Shown: piece after piece, positions 34,314 through 42,164 of the stretch
Numbering within the stretch: position 1 is the stretch's first letter
Layout: each line of letters opens with the position of its first letter
NCBI GenBank assembly: GCA_944381115.1
Contig: CALWJV010000015.1
Span: 265,894-329,893, forward strand
DNA length: 64,000 nt
Source of the DNA: an uncultured Clostridia bacterium
GTDB lineage: Bacteria; Bacillota; Clostridia; Oscillospirales; CAG-272
Direction of reading: 5' to 3'
The notes under the pieces: generated by a model
What the model was told of the DNA's origin: nothing
Seen by the model: only the letters and a program-made list of their open reading frames with translations
The model's database searches: none
Position numbers and translations under genes: made by a program

Positions 34314-34641
34314 AGATCTCCAATCGTCGCCTTTTTAAAGACGACCGCACAAAAGACAAATTAATTTACGTGTATTAAATTAAAAATGAGACCGGTCATA
34401 TTATACATCCTGCTTGGTTTTAAAAACAAATGTTATTTTAGTCAAAGGCAGTGTGATAAATATGATACAGATCATTTTATCAGATTATAAAATTTGTAAA
34501 AAAGCGTGTAAAAAATATATTTCCAAACTTTATCTTATAATCTGAAAAAAATATCAAGTCTCTTTCGGGAACAATAAAAACACCGAGAATAAACATTATA
34601 ATGTTTATTTCCAAGGCAATATAAATTTATGTTCCTTCTAA
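34314..34641. other. Non-coding stretch with nested inverted repeats
   Basis: No supported gene of ordinary size. Three inverted repeats were read: a bulged 12-bp hairpin at 34454-34482 (TGATAAA-t-ATGAT / ATCAT-TTTATCA), a 10-bp long-range pair CAGATTATAA (34481-34490) / TTATAATCTG (34535-34544), and a 22-bp perfect palindrome at 34588-34609 with arms AATAAACATTA. GGAACA (34568-34573) and TGTTCC (34630-34635) bracket the palindrome. The leader of cotJABC is at the left. Confidence 0.5.
34480..34596 (-). CDS. Possible 38-codon ORF in a minus-strand transcript (weak)
   Basis: Reading from the ATG ending at 34596 gives 38 hydrophobic, Phe/Ile-rich codons ending in TGA at 34480. It lies about 40 nt past a sigma-A-like promoter on the same strand (34642-34671). 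There is no good ribosome site, and the ATG lies in the 3' arm of the palindrome, so it would be sequestered. It may be chance in AT-rich DNA; listed only because of the promoter. Confidence 0.2.
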   Translation of the reverse strand: MFILGVFIVPERDLIFFSDYKIKFGNIFFTRFFTNFII

Positions 34642-34671
34642 ATTATATGTCTAAGTTGTAAATAATGTCAA
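34642..34671 (-). promoter_or_regulatory. Sigma-A-like promoter reading left
   Basis: On the minus strand TTGACA (34666-34671), 18-bp spacer, TATAAT (34642-34647): both hexamers match the consensus exactly. Its transcript would run through the 22-bp palindrome towards cotJA. No ordinary gene follows for 330 nt. Confidence 0.7.
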
Positions 34672-34698
34672 TATGGTAAAAAAATAAAAACATTTCGA

Positions 34699-34757
34699 TT
34701 TCACCCCAAAATTAAGTTTTGTAATTATATAGAAAAATAAACAAAAACGGGGTGAAA
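34699..34757. repeat. Inverted repeat TTTCACCCC ... GGGGTGAAA between divergent promoters
   Basis: Nine-base perfect arms at 34699-34707 and 34749-34757 with a 41-bp AT-rich centre. Read towards each promoter, both promoters have GGGGTGAAA upstream of their -35 (19 bp before the right one, 27 bp before the left one). G/C runs stand out in this AT-rich stretch. A shared regulator site is the natural reading. Confidence 0.55.
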
Positions 34758-34776
34758 AAATAGGTAATTTTGAATA

Positions 34777-34805
34777 TTTACAAAGAAAAAAGATTGTTGT
34801 ATAAT
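34777..34805 (+). promoter_or_regulatory. Sigma-A-type promoter of candidate ncRNA
   Basis: TTTACA (34777-34782), 17-bp spacer, TATAAT (34800-34805). Transcription would start near 34812. Confidence 0.75.
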
Positions 34806-34811
34806 AAGTAC

Positions 34812-34969
34812 ACTTTAATACCGGACGGATTAATATTAACATGACCTGCCAATCTTATGGAAGATGCTTACGTTAATGTTTATCTGCCTGGGATATTTAA
34901 AATCCGAACTTCCGCATATCGGCAAGTCCGGCTAAAGGTCATATCCTTTAAACGGATACGACCTTTTTT
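34812..34969 (+). ncRNA. Candidate structured RNA, family not recognised
   Basis: A stand-alone unit of about 158 nt with promoter and terminator but no ORF. A closing stem CCGGAC (34821-34826) / GTCCGG (34926-34931) encloses three branches. Branch 1 is a long stem of about 14 pairs (34826-34840 / 34872-34886) capped by ATCTT-ATGG-AAGAT (34852-34865). Branch 2 is GGAT / ATCC (34891-34905). Branch 3 is CTTCCG-CATAT-CGG-C-AAG (34909-34926). Part of the terminator arm (AGGTCAT, 34936-34942) can instead pair with ATGACCT (34841-34847). It does not show the conserved motifs of SRP RNA, tmRNA, RNase P RNA or a T-box that I know. Confidence 0.6.
34934..34969 (+). terminator. Terminator of the candidate ncRNA
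   Basis: AAAGGTCATATCC / GGATACGACCTTT, 12 pairs with one A-C mismatch, followed by six T residues. Confidence 0.85.
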
Positions 34970-35025
34970 ACTTTTCTCCAAAAAGCAAATACATGTATAA
35001 GACAAAATATTTTTCGGGTAAACTA

Positions 35026-35054
35026 TTGACAAGGAAAATATTTTATGATATAAT
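35026..35054 (+). promoter_or_regulatory. Sigma-A promoter of tRNA-Ser
   Basis: TTGACA (35026-35031), 17-bp spacer, TATAAT (35049-35054): both consensus, 15 bp before the tRNA. Confidence 0.85.
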
Positions 35055-35068
35055 TAACAGGCACGTTT

Positions 35069-35160
35069 GGAGAGATGGCTGAGCTGGTCTAAGGCGCACG
35101 ACTGGAAATCGTGTGTCGGCTAATACCCGACCGAGGGTTCGAATCCCTCTCTCTCCGCCA
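35069..35160 (+). tRNA. tRNA-Ser(GGA)
   Basis: A 92-nt tRNA with a long variable arm, as expected for serine. The acceptor stem GGAGAGA / TCTCTCC, anticodon stem CACGA / TCGTG with loop CTGGAAA (anticodon GGA), T-stem GAGGG / CCCTC and an encoded CCA (35158-35160) are all readable. It has its own promoter and a hairpin terminator immediately after. Confidence 0.97.
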
Positions 35161-35194
35161 AAAAATCGACAAGTAATGCTTGTCGATTTTTTTA
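35161..35194 (+). terminator. Terminator of tRNA-Ser(GGA)
   Basis: Stem AAAAATCGACAAG / CTTGTCGATTTTT with a 5-nt loop, starting directly after the CCA end. Confidence 0.9.
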
Positions 35195-35386
35195 TCATGT
35201 TGGTTTTCTGTTTTGTAAGATACACTAATGGTTTTTATTTTATAATAATTGTTTTTTTATTTGACGCAATTTATTTTGAATACAAATGTCTGCAAGTTTG
35301 AATTTATTTTTGATGCGTCATAATAAATACAGTTAAAAATTTTTCAGCCGTATTGATGCCGGTTTTAAAAATAAAGGAGTGGTATA

Positions 35387-36205
35387 ATGTTTTACCTTGC
35401 AGCCGAAAAAAATGTAAATACATTTGAAAAAATCGTAGCATTTCTTGGTAAGACTGCGGAAAGACCCAAACCATACGGTACTTTTCATGTTGTATCCCTG
35501 ATTATAATATTAGCAGCGTGTGCTGTGGTAATACTGTTAAGGGCAAGGATTACAGATAAAGTGATAGCATATGCTATGCTTATCAGCGGAATTATAATGT
35601 TTGTTTTCGAGGTATATAAGCAGGTTGTAATGTCATATAACCCGGTGAATGATACATGGAAATATCCATGGTATATTTTTCCGTTTCAATTTTGTTCAAC
35701 TCCGATTTATCTTACTTTTATTGCTTTTGTGATGTATAAAATAAGAAAGAGAGAAGCATTTAAAACACTTTCTGCTTTTTTGGGAACATATAGTCTTATC
35801 GGAGCATTTACAGTGCTTTTTGTAGGTACCCAAAGCGTTTTGAGTAATGAGATAGGTATAAATATACAGTCAATGCTTCATCATGGTATAATGTTTGTTC
35901 TTGCTGTTATGATACTTTCCTCCGGGACAGTTTCATTTAATGTAAAAACAGGAGTAAATACGTTTAAAATTTTTACAATTTTGGTGGTTATAGCGATTTT
36001 TCTTAATAAGATCTACGGTAACGGAAAAGAGTTTGACATGTTCTATCTTGCCCCTGACAGCACATTTGTTTACCCTGTATTCAATAAATTTTTTGGAGGA
36101 AAATTGCCGCATATCGTATATACAATAGGATATATAGTGCTTTTCGGCTCCGCTTCATCATTTATTGTTTATGTTGGAAATTTGGTAAAGAAAATAAAAA
36201 AATAA
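35387..36205 (+). CDS. YwaF/TMEM164-like integral membrane protein
   Basis: A 272-aa protein with about seven membrane helices. The family look is GTFHVVSLIIILAACAVVI (first helix), the FPFQFCSTPIYLTFIAF motif with a Cys, and LPHIVYTIGYIVLFG near the end. These match the TIGR02206/TMEM164-type group (YwaF in Bacillus), whose biochemical role in bacteria is not settled. An AAAGGAG lies before the ATG. It is convergent with the RNase M5 gene across a long hairpin at 36205-36267. Confidence 0.65.
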   Translation: MFYLAAEKNVNTFEKIVAFLGKTAERPKPYGTFHVVSLIIILAACAVVILLRARITDKVIAYAMLISGIIMFVFEVYKQVVMSYNPVNDTWKYPWYIFPFQFCSTPIYLTFIAFVMYKIRKREAFKTLSAFLGTYSLIGAFTVLFVGTQSVLSNEIGINIQSMLHHGIMFVLAVMILSSGTVSFNVKTGVNTFKIFTILVVIAIFLNKIYGNGKEFDMFYLAPDSTFVYPVFNKFFGGKLPHIVYTIGYIVLFGSASSFIVYVGNLVKKIKK

Positions 36206-36267
36206 AAATAACCTTAACCTGTTTATCGTTTATCCATTCAGCAAATGATTCAGGTTAAGGTTATTTT
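36205..36267. terminator. Long-stem bidirectional terminator
   Basis: A perfect 17-bp stem with arms AAAATAACCTTAACCTG and CAGGTTAAGGTTATTTT and a 29-nt loop, between the YwaF-like gene and the rimM-trmD-rnmV operon. Confidence 0.8.
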
Positions 36268-36853
36268 AACTAAATAGTTTTTCACAAATTTTTTCAAGTT
36301 CTTCAGAGGTATATAAAACATTAAGAGCGGAAAGAAGGGCATTTGGCGTCATATGTTTGGGAAATCCGAGATGAAGCGAAAGTATTTGTCTTAATTCAGA
36401 GGAATTTTCCCATCCTGTAAGGTGAAGTTTGTAAAGGGTAGACTTTTTTATGTTTCCGACTTTCGTAAATTCCGGAGAAGTAAACGGTGAAAGCAACTTA
36501 ATTATAATATTTTTTTCCATTCCTTCAACACCAAGCACACCTTCTTTTGAAGGATAGCGTTTACGCTTTTCTTTGCCTTTAACAGACGGAATATAAAGAT
36601 TTATTGTTTTGTCGGCCGGAATAAATGATTTCAAATGACATCGTATTAATATTCCGCCTCCGTCGCTGTCGGTTAAAATTATTATTTTACCGCGCTTTTC
36701 CGCAAGTTTTTTGAAAAGTAATTTTTTTTCTTTACATGTAAATATGCCGAAGCCATCCGTAACAAAAATATCGGCATCGATCAGGCTTTCGAGTTTGATT
36801 TTATCATACTTACCTTCCACAATAATGGGATAGGGAATTTTAAGTTTTTCCAT
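36266..36853 (-). CDS. rnmV: Ribonuclease M5-like TOPRIM protein
   Basis: A 195-aa protein with a TOPRIM domain: IIVEGKYDKIKLESLID (catalytic Glu) and IIILTDSDGGGILIR (DxD), followed by a C-terminal DUF4093-type region. This is the layout of RNase M5, which trims the 5S rRNA precursor. RNase M5 is usually near ksgA; here it follows trmD by 43 bp and rimM further up, on the same strand. The catalytic motif is intact, but 5S processing itself is inferred. Confidence 0.85.
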   Translation of the reverse strand: MEKLKIPYPIIVEGKYDKIKLESLIDADIFVTDGFGIFTCKEKKLLFKKLAEKRGKIIILTDSDGGGILIRCHLKSFIPADKTINLYIPSVKGKEKRKRYPSKEGVLGVEGMEKNIIIKLLSPFTSPEFTKVGNIKKSTLYKLHLTGWENSSELRQILSLHLGFPKHMTPNALLSALNVLYTSEELEKICEKLFS

Positions 36854-36895
36854 TTTTATTTCCTGTTTGAGTATTTTAACGTTGAATGAATCGGA

Positions 36896-37573
36896 TCAAA
36901 GAAGGTCCGGACGATTTTTTTTAGTAAGTTTAAGAGAGGCTTTTTTTCTCCATTCCTCAATTTTTTTGTGGTCTCCTGAAAGGATAATCTCCGGAACCGT
37001 CAAGCCTTTATATTCAATGGGTCTTGTATACTGTGGATATTCAAGTAGGCCGTTCATAAAACTTTCTTTTGAAAAACATTCGGTATCAGATAAAACGCCG
37101 TCTATCATGCGTGAAACGCAGTCAACAAGCACACAGGCAGGAAGTTCTCCCCCTGTGAGGACATAATCTCCGATCGAGATCTCATCATCACATAAAAGAT
37201 CTACCGCACGGCGGTCAACACCTTCGTAGTGTCCGCACAGGATTATCAGGCGCTCGTACTCCGAAAGTTCTTTAGCAATGCTTTGGTTAAAAACTCTGCC
37301 TTGCGCAGACATATATACTGTCTTGGTTTTTAAAGCAGGAGCCATATTAAAAACAGCGGTGTGACAGGCATCAATAGGCGGAACGGCCATAAGCATACCC
37401 ATGCCGCCGCCGCACGGTGTATCATCAACTCTGCGATGCTTGTCCTGGGAATAGTCTCTTATGTTGTGAGCATGGACGGAAATAATGTTTTTGTTTATTG
37501 CCCTGCCTATAATACTTTGCCCGAGAACGGTTTCCACCATTTCCGGGAAAAGTGTCAATATATCGAATCTCAT
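36896..37573 (-). CDS. trmD: tRNA (guanine37-N1)-methyltransferase
   Basis: A 225-aa TrmD, a SPOUT methyltransferase that makes m1G37 and prevents frameshifting. FDILTLFPEMVETVLGQSIIGRA, RRVDDTPCGGGMGMLM, IILCGHYEGVDRRAVDL and ISIGDYVLTGGELP are the characteristic segments. AAAGGA precedes the ATG by 9 nt. It follows rimM by 51 bp on the same strand and is followed by the RNase M5-like gene. The often adjacent rpsP and rplS are absent. Confidence 0.97.
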   Translation of the reverse strand: MRFDILTLFPEMVETVLGQSIIGRAINKNIISVHAHNIRDYSQDKHRRVDDTPCGGGMGMLMAVPPIDACHTAVFNMAPALKTKTVYMSAQGRVFNQSIAKELSEYERLIILCGHYEGVDRRAVDLLCDDEISIGDYVLTGGELPACVLVDCVSRMIDGVLSDTECFSKESFMNGLLEYPQYTRPIEYKGLTVPEIILSGDHKKIEEWRKKASLKLTKKNRPDLL

Positions 37574-37624
37574 TTTGCAGTTCCTTTTAAAAAATTAAAA
37601 TAATACGTTTTATGATTAAGAACA

Positions 37625-38134
37625 TTATAAGTCATCGAGAAGTCCCGGGATATTATTTACGTAAACGCATTTTTCCGGAACTGTTTTTTTAATGAAAGCA
37701 TCAACAGCCGGAAGTAGTTTTATACCGTTTTCTGTTTTTACTTCATAAAGTATCTGAATTCCGTTTGTGTTTACACCTTTTATCTGTCCGTAAACTTTGC
37801 CGTTTTCAGCGTCAATTACGTCAAGCCCGATAAGATCTGCAATAAAATATTCGCCCTCTTGAAGGTGAAAATCATCCCTGAGTGCATAAAGTGTTTTGCC
37901 TTTCAGTTTTGCAGCAGCTTCGATTGTGTCAATTCCATTAAAAGTGAATATTACGGTATCTTTGTAAACGGAGGCACTTTTTACTTTATGCTCAATATAA
38001 ACACCGAATTTTTCGGTAAAAACAGAAGGAAGAGAAGCAAGAACTTCGGGCGAATCACACCAGGACTGTACTTTTAAGCCTCCGGCTATTCCGTGTGTAT
38101 TCGAAATGAAACCGCATTCAAGGTATTTATTCAT
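37625..38134 (-). CDS. rimM: 16S rRNA processing protein RimM
   Basis: A 169-aa RimM, a 30S maturation factor. The two-domain pattern begins with LECGFISNTHGIAGGLKVQSWCDSPEV and passes through GKTLYALRDDFHLQEGEYFIADLIGLDV to the PRC-barrel end (LLPAVDAFIKKTV). The start is the ATG ending at 38134, 10 nt behind TTTGAGGA; the frame is open nine codons further without a ribosome site. It leads the rimM-trmD-rnmV operon. Confidence 0.95.
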   Translation of the reverse strand: MNKYLECGFISNTHGIAGGLKVQSWCDSPEVLASLPSVFTEKFGVYIEHKVKSASVYKDTVIFTFNGIDTIEAAAKLKGKTLYALRDDFHLQEGEYFIADLIGLDVIDAENGKVYGQIKGVNTNGIQILYEVKTENGIKLLPAVDAFIKKTVPEKCVYVNNIPGLLDDL

Positions 38135-38338
38135 ATTTTTTATCCTCAAAATCAAAATCAAATAAAATTAAATAATAAATTTTTTTATTTAGTTTGTAAC
38201 TTTTTTTCAAAACATGGTATTAATAATATAGTGGGCGTTGATTTCAGGAAAGAAATGTGTTAATATAATAATATCACATATTTTCCGATTTGTCTACCAC
38301 TTTAAAATAAAAAATAAGCGAAAAGGAAATAAAAACAT

Positions 38339-39238
38339 ATGTCAAATTACATACTTATAACAGATTCAGCATGCGATCTTTCCGCAGCAGAGGTAAAAGA
38401 ACTTGATATTAATGTAATACCTATAACATTTGCAGTAAACGGAGTCAATTACAAAGGGGTCCCGGATAACCTCGAATACCCGGTCAATAAATTTTACGCT
38501 GATCTTAAAGCGGGCGCAAATGTTTCGACCTCCGCGCTTAATCTTTACGAAATAGAAGATGTTTTCAGACCTATACTTGAGGCAGGAAAAGACATTGTGT
38601 ATATAACTTTATCGTCCATGCTTTCAAGTATTTATCAAAACGCAAAAATAGTTTCAGAAGAACTTTCAGGAGAATTTCCGGATCGTAAAATAGCAGTTAT
38701 CGACTCTCGTTGTGCCTCTTGCGGTCAAGGACTCCTTGTTTATCTTTGTGCCCAAAAAAGGCTGAGCGGAATGGAGTTTGAAGAACTTGTAAAATACGGT
38801 GAAGATCTTAAAAAGAACATATGCCATGAATTTACCGTTGATGATCTCGGACAACTAAAAAGAGGTGGCAGGATCTCCTCTGCGGCAGCATTTTTCGGAT
38901 CAATGCTTCAGATAAAACCAATGCTTTATGTTTCCCCTGAAGGAAAATTAATTGCTTATGATAAAGTTCGCGGACGTAATATTTCAGTAAAAAAACTTAA
39001 GGAAATGATAGTAAAGGAAGCGGCAGATGCAAGTGAAACGCCAATATTTATAAGTCATGGCGACTGTGAAGATGACGTTAACATGCTTATGAAAATGATA
39101 AAAGAGGAACTTCCTGAAAAGAAATTTTTTGTAAACCATATAGGTCCGGTCATAGGTGCCCATTCAGGATATAAAACTTTGGCAGTCTTCGTTGTAGGAA
39201 ACAATGAAAGAGGAGCAGAAAGAGAGAAAAAACATTAA
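38339..39238 (+). CDS. fakB: DegV-family fatty acid-binding protein (FakB-like)
   Basis: A 299-aa DegV protein, which holds a fatty acid for phosphorylation by FakA. ILITDSACDLSAAEVKELDI, TLSSMLSSIYQNAKI, AVIDSRCASCGQGLLVYL, DLGQLKRGGRISSAAAFFGSML and NHIGPVIGAHSGYKTL are typical. An AAAAGGA precedes the ATG. The kinase-type gene fakA is 120 bp downstream, which strongly supports the fatty-acid assignment. Confidence 0.9.
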   Translation: MSNYILITDSACDLSAAEVKELDINVIPITFAVNGVNYKGVPDNLEYPVNKFYADLKAGANVSTSALNLYEIEDVFRPILEAGKDIVYITLSSMLSSIYQNAKIVSEELSGEFPDRKIAVIDSRCASCGQGLLVYLCAQKRLSGMEFEELVKYGEDLKKNICHEFTVDDLGQLKRGGRISSAAAFFGSMLQIKPMLYVSPEGKLIAYDKVRGRNISVKKLKEMIVKEAADASETPIFISHGDCEDDVNMLMKMIKEELPEKKFFVNHIGPVIGAHSGYKTLAVFVVGNNERGAEREKKH

Positions 39239-39357
39239 TAAATAAAATAATACAGGAAAATAATTCTTACGCTCAAACGGAAAAGATTTTGTTTTATATG
39301 TAAAGTGTGATATCAAGAAGGAATTTCTGAAAAAATAAATAATAAAGGACAAATCTC

Positions 39358-41055
39358 ATGAATCAAGAAAAAAATAAATCAACAAAAAAAATAGACGGAG
39401 ACGTTTACCGCGATATGGTGACATCTGCGGCAAATGCTTTGGATAATGAAAAAGATGAAATAAATAATTTAAATGTTTTCCCGGTTCCGGATGGGGATAC
39501 GGGAATAAATATGAGTCTTACAATGAGTCCAGCAAGAAGCGACGAACTTAAAGGATTCAAAGGAACGATTGCAGATGTTTCTGATAAAGTAGCAAAAACA
39601 TTTCTTCGTGCTGCAAGAGGAAATTCCGGAGTTATACTTTCATCATTTTTTAAAGGAATGGCAAAAGAACTTAAGGGAACAGTCGAGGCCGACGCAAAAA
39701 AAATAGCCACGGCGTTTAAACATGGTGTTGATTCTGCATACAAGGCTGTTATGACTCCAACAGAGGGGACGATACTTACTGTAATGAAGGCATGTGCGGA
39801 TAAGGCAATGGAGAAGATAAGCAAAGAGTCACCTGAATCGGCAGATGATATCGAAGAACTTTTTACCTCTATGCTTGAAGTTGCGGGAGAAACCCTTGCA
39901 AAAACTCCGGAAATGCTTCCGGTCCTGAAACAAGCAAACGTTGTTGATGCGGGCGGAAGCGGATTTGTTGCGGTTCTTGAAGGAATGCTTGCTGCGCTGA
40001 AAAATGAACCGGTTGAAGCAAAGAATATCCCGGATCTGACTGCAAATAATCAGGCGGATTTTTCTAAATTTTCAACCGAGGATATAACATTTCCTTACTG
40101 TACCGAATGTATTGTTACCAAAAGTAAAGAATATGAAGGCGAGGGACACTGCGAAGCACTTCATGATTTTGTTATGAAAGTAGGCGACAGTGTAGTTTTT
40201 GTTGAGGATTCGGATATTATAAAAGTACATGTACACACTGACGATCCCGGTAAAGTCCTTTCCGAGGCAGTAAAGTACGGTTACTTTTACACAGTTAAAA
40301 TTGAAAACATGAAAAACCAACATTCGGGACTCATAGCAAGTTACGAAGAGAAAAAGAAAGAGCCGGATGAAATAGTTTCGGTACCAGCAGAAAAACCGTA
40401 CGGTTTTGTAAGTGTTTGCTCCGGTAAAGGTATCAAAGCGGTATTTTCAGACCTTGGTGTGGACAAATTGGTAACCGGTGGGCAAACTATGAATCCGAGC
40501 ACAGACGATCTTTTAAGGGCAATAGCAGCAACTCCAGCGGAAACTGTATTTGTTCTTCCAAATAACAGTAATATCTACCTTGTTGCAAAAGCAGCAGCAG
40601 AACTTATGAAAGATAAGAGGGTAGAGGTTATAAAAACCGTTTCGGTTCCTCAGGGAGTATCAGCGATGTTTGCATTTTCAGAAGATCTTTCTCCTGAAGA
40701 AAATAGAACTGCAATGGAAAAAAAGATATCGGAAACTAAGACAACGTCTGTCACATATGCTGCACATGACTCAACGTTTGACGGAAAAAAGATTAAAAAC
40801 GGGCAGATACTCGGGCTTGTTGAAAACAAGGTAAAGTATATAACAGATACAAGAGAAGAGTGTATTGCTCTTGTTGCGGAGGCAGTTAAAAAGAACAGTA
40901 TTATTACCGTTTATTACGGTGAAGATGTAACAGAATCAGAGGCCGAAAAAGCTCTAGAAATAATAACAGAAAAGGTTAATCCTTATGCTGAAATAAATCT
41001 TATAGACGGTGGGCAACCTGTTTATGCATATATTATTTCAGGCGAAGATGAATAA
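39358..41055 (+). CDS. fakA: Fatty acid kinase FakA (DAK2-domain protein)
   Basis: A 565-aa protein with an N-terminal DhaL/DAK2-type kinase domain: VFPVPDGDTGINMSLT (Mg-binding Asp residues, about 41-56), RAARGNSGVILSSFFKGMA and DAGGSGFVAVLEGML. The C-terminal DegV-like half runs from about residue 320. FakA phosphorylates fatty acids held by FakB, giving acyl-phosphate for PlsX/PlsY. It sits 120 bp after the DegV gene. It is followed by a glycosidase-like gene with no terminator between. Confidence 0.9.
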   Translation: MNQEKNKSTKKIDGDVYRDMVTSAANALDNEKDEINNLNVFPVPDGDTGINMSLTMSPARSDELKGFKGTIADVSDKVAKTFLRAARGNSGVILSSFFKGMAKELKGTVEADAKKIATAFKHGVDSAYKAVMTPTEGTILTVMKACADKAMEKISKESPESADDIEELFTSMLEVAGETLAKTPEMLPVLKQANVVDAGGSGFVAVLEGMLAALKNEPVEAKNIPDLTANNQADFSKFSTEDITFPYCTECIVTKSKEYEGEGHCEALHDFVMKVGDSVVFVEDSDIIKVHVHTDDPGKVLSEAVKYGYFYTVKIENMKNQHSGLIASYEEKKKEPDEIVSVPAEKPYGFVSVCSGKGIKAVFSDLGVDKLVTGGQTMNPSTDDLLRAIAATPAETVFVLPNNSNIYLVAKAAAELMKDKRVEVIKTVSVPQGVSAMFAFSEDLSPEENRTAMEKKISETKTTSVTYAAHDSTFDGKKIKNGQILGLVENKVKYITDTREECIALVAEAVKKNSIITVYYGEDVTESEAEKALEIITEKVNPYAEINLIDGGQPVYAYIISGEDE

Positions 41056-41136
41056 TTAAGTATTAAAATTTAAACCTGTATTTTAAAAAATATATTGAGA
41101 AAAATTTACTCTCATTTTTGGAAAAGGGATTATTAT

Positions 41137-42075
41137 ATGGAAAATTATGTTTACAGGCTACAAAGAAAAAAATGGGGAGTTTTTAATCACTATTTGTCAG
41201 GATGGTTTTTAAATTCTGAAAGCGACAGAAATTTAAATCTCGGAACACCGGCTTCTTGGGATGAATGTGTAAAGAGGTTTGATGTTGAAAAACTTGCATA
41301 CAGTCTTCATAAAATGGGGGCAGGATACTATTTTATAACACTTATGCAGTCTAAGGAATATATGCTTGCACCTAATGCTGTATATGATAAGATTGCGGGT
41401 ACGGAGCCGGGACAGGTATGTGCAACGCGTGATCTTCCGTCAGAGCTTTACGACGCACTTTCAAAGTATGATATAGATCTGTGTCTTTATTTTACCGGAG
41501 ACGGTCCGATGGAGGCCCCTTTTGCAAAAAAATTCGGATTTACCAAAGGAGATACACATATTACCGAGGAATTTGTTGAAAATTGGACACGTGTTCTTGA
41601 GGAGTATTCGGTAAGGTACGGTGAAAAAGTAAAGGCATGGTGGTTTGACGGCATGTATGATCATTACGGGTATAACAATAAACTTTTCAAAATGTATCAC
41701 GATGCAGTACATAAGGGAAATCCTTATGCAGCAACGGCATTTAATAACGGAATGGATCTAAGATTTGCAAAACATTACGAGAGTGAAGAATTTTGTGCCG
41801 GTGAACTTAATTATTTTGGTCCGACTCCTAGGAAAAAGGAAAGAGAAGCAACTGTTCCGCATATTCTTACTCCGATAGGATATCAACCGGGCGGAGAAGA
41901 GTGGATGGGATGGAGTAAAGGCGGAATAAAATATACTAAGGAATATGCTGTTGATTACATAAACACCATATACAAACTCGGCGGATTTACAACACTTGAT
42001 ATATTAGTAAATGTTGACGGAAGTTTCGATCCGGAGCAAGAGGCATTTTTAAGAAATATAGGCAAATGTCTTTGA
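41137..42075 (+). CDS. GH29/alpha-L-fucosidase-like protein
   Basis: A 312-aa TIM-barrel protein with weak fucosidase features: KKWGVFNHYLSGWF at the N-terminus, KMGAGYYFITLMQ, the AWWFDGMYDHYGY segment with the likely nucleophile Asp, and a C-terminal TTLDILVNVDGSFD. It is shorter than typical GH29 enzymes (about 430 or more), so the assignment is tentative. The start is the ATG at 41137 behind AAAAGGGA; a TTG 14 codons earlier lacks a ribosome site. No signal peptide. Confidence 0.5.
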   Translation: MENYVYRLQRKKWGVFNHYLSGWFLNSESDRNLNLGTPASWDECVKRFDVEKLAYSLHKMGAGYYFITLMQSKEYMLAPNAVYDKIAGTEPGQVCATRDLPSELYDALSKYDIDLCLYFTGDGPMEAPFAKKFGFTKGDTHITEEFVENWTRVLEEYSVRYGEKVKAWWFDGMYDHYGYNNKLFKMYHDAVHKGNPYAATAFNNGMDLRFAKHYESEEFCAGELNYFGPTPRKKEREATVPHILTPIGYQPGGEEWMGWSKGGIKYTKEYAVDYINTIYKLGGFTTLDILVNVDGSFDPEQEAFLRNIGKCL

Positions 42076-42117
42076 AATCTGATCTAAATATAATAAAAAT
42101 AATAAAAATTGGTAAAT

Positions 42118-42150
42118 AAAAAAGGAGCAGAAAAAATCCCGCTCCTTTTT
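42118..42150. terminator. Bidirectional terminator
   Basis: A 10-bp stem AAAAAGGAGC / GCTCCTTTTT with a 12-nt loop lies between the GH29-like gene and gapDH. Confidence 0.8.
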
Positions 42151-42164
42151 GTTTTTACAGTAAA

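Noticed and set aside
34812..34969. Assignment of the candidate RNA to 6S, SRP, tmRNA, RNase P RNA or a T-box.
   Set aside because: The fold is a three-branched junction rather than the long rod with a central bubble of 6S, and none of the conserved sequence motifs of the others was seen.
35043..35225. A 60-codon ORF on the minus strand over tRNA-Ser(GGA) (GERGIRTLG-type sequence).
   Set aside because: It is the familiar spurious ORF antisense to a serine tRNA, not a protein gene.
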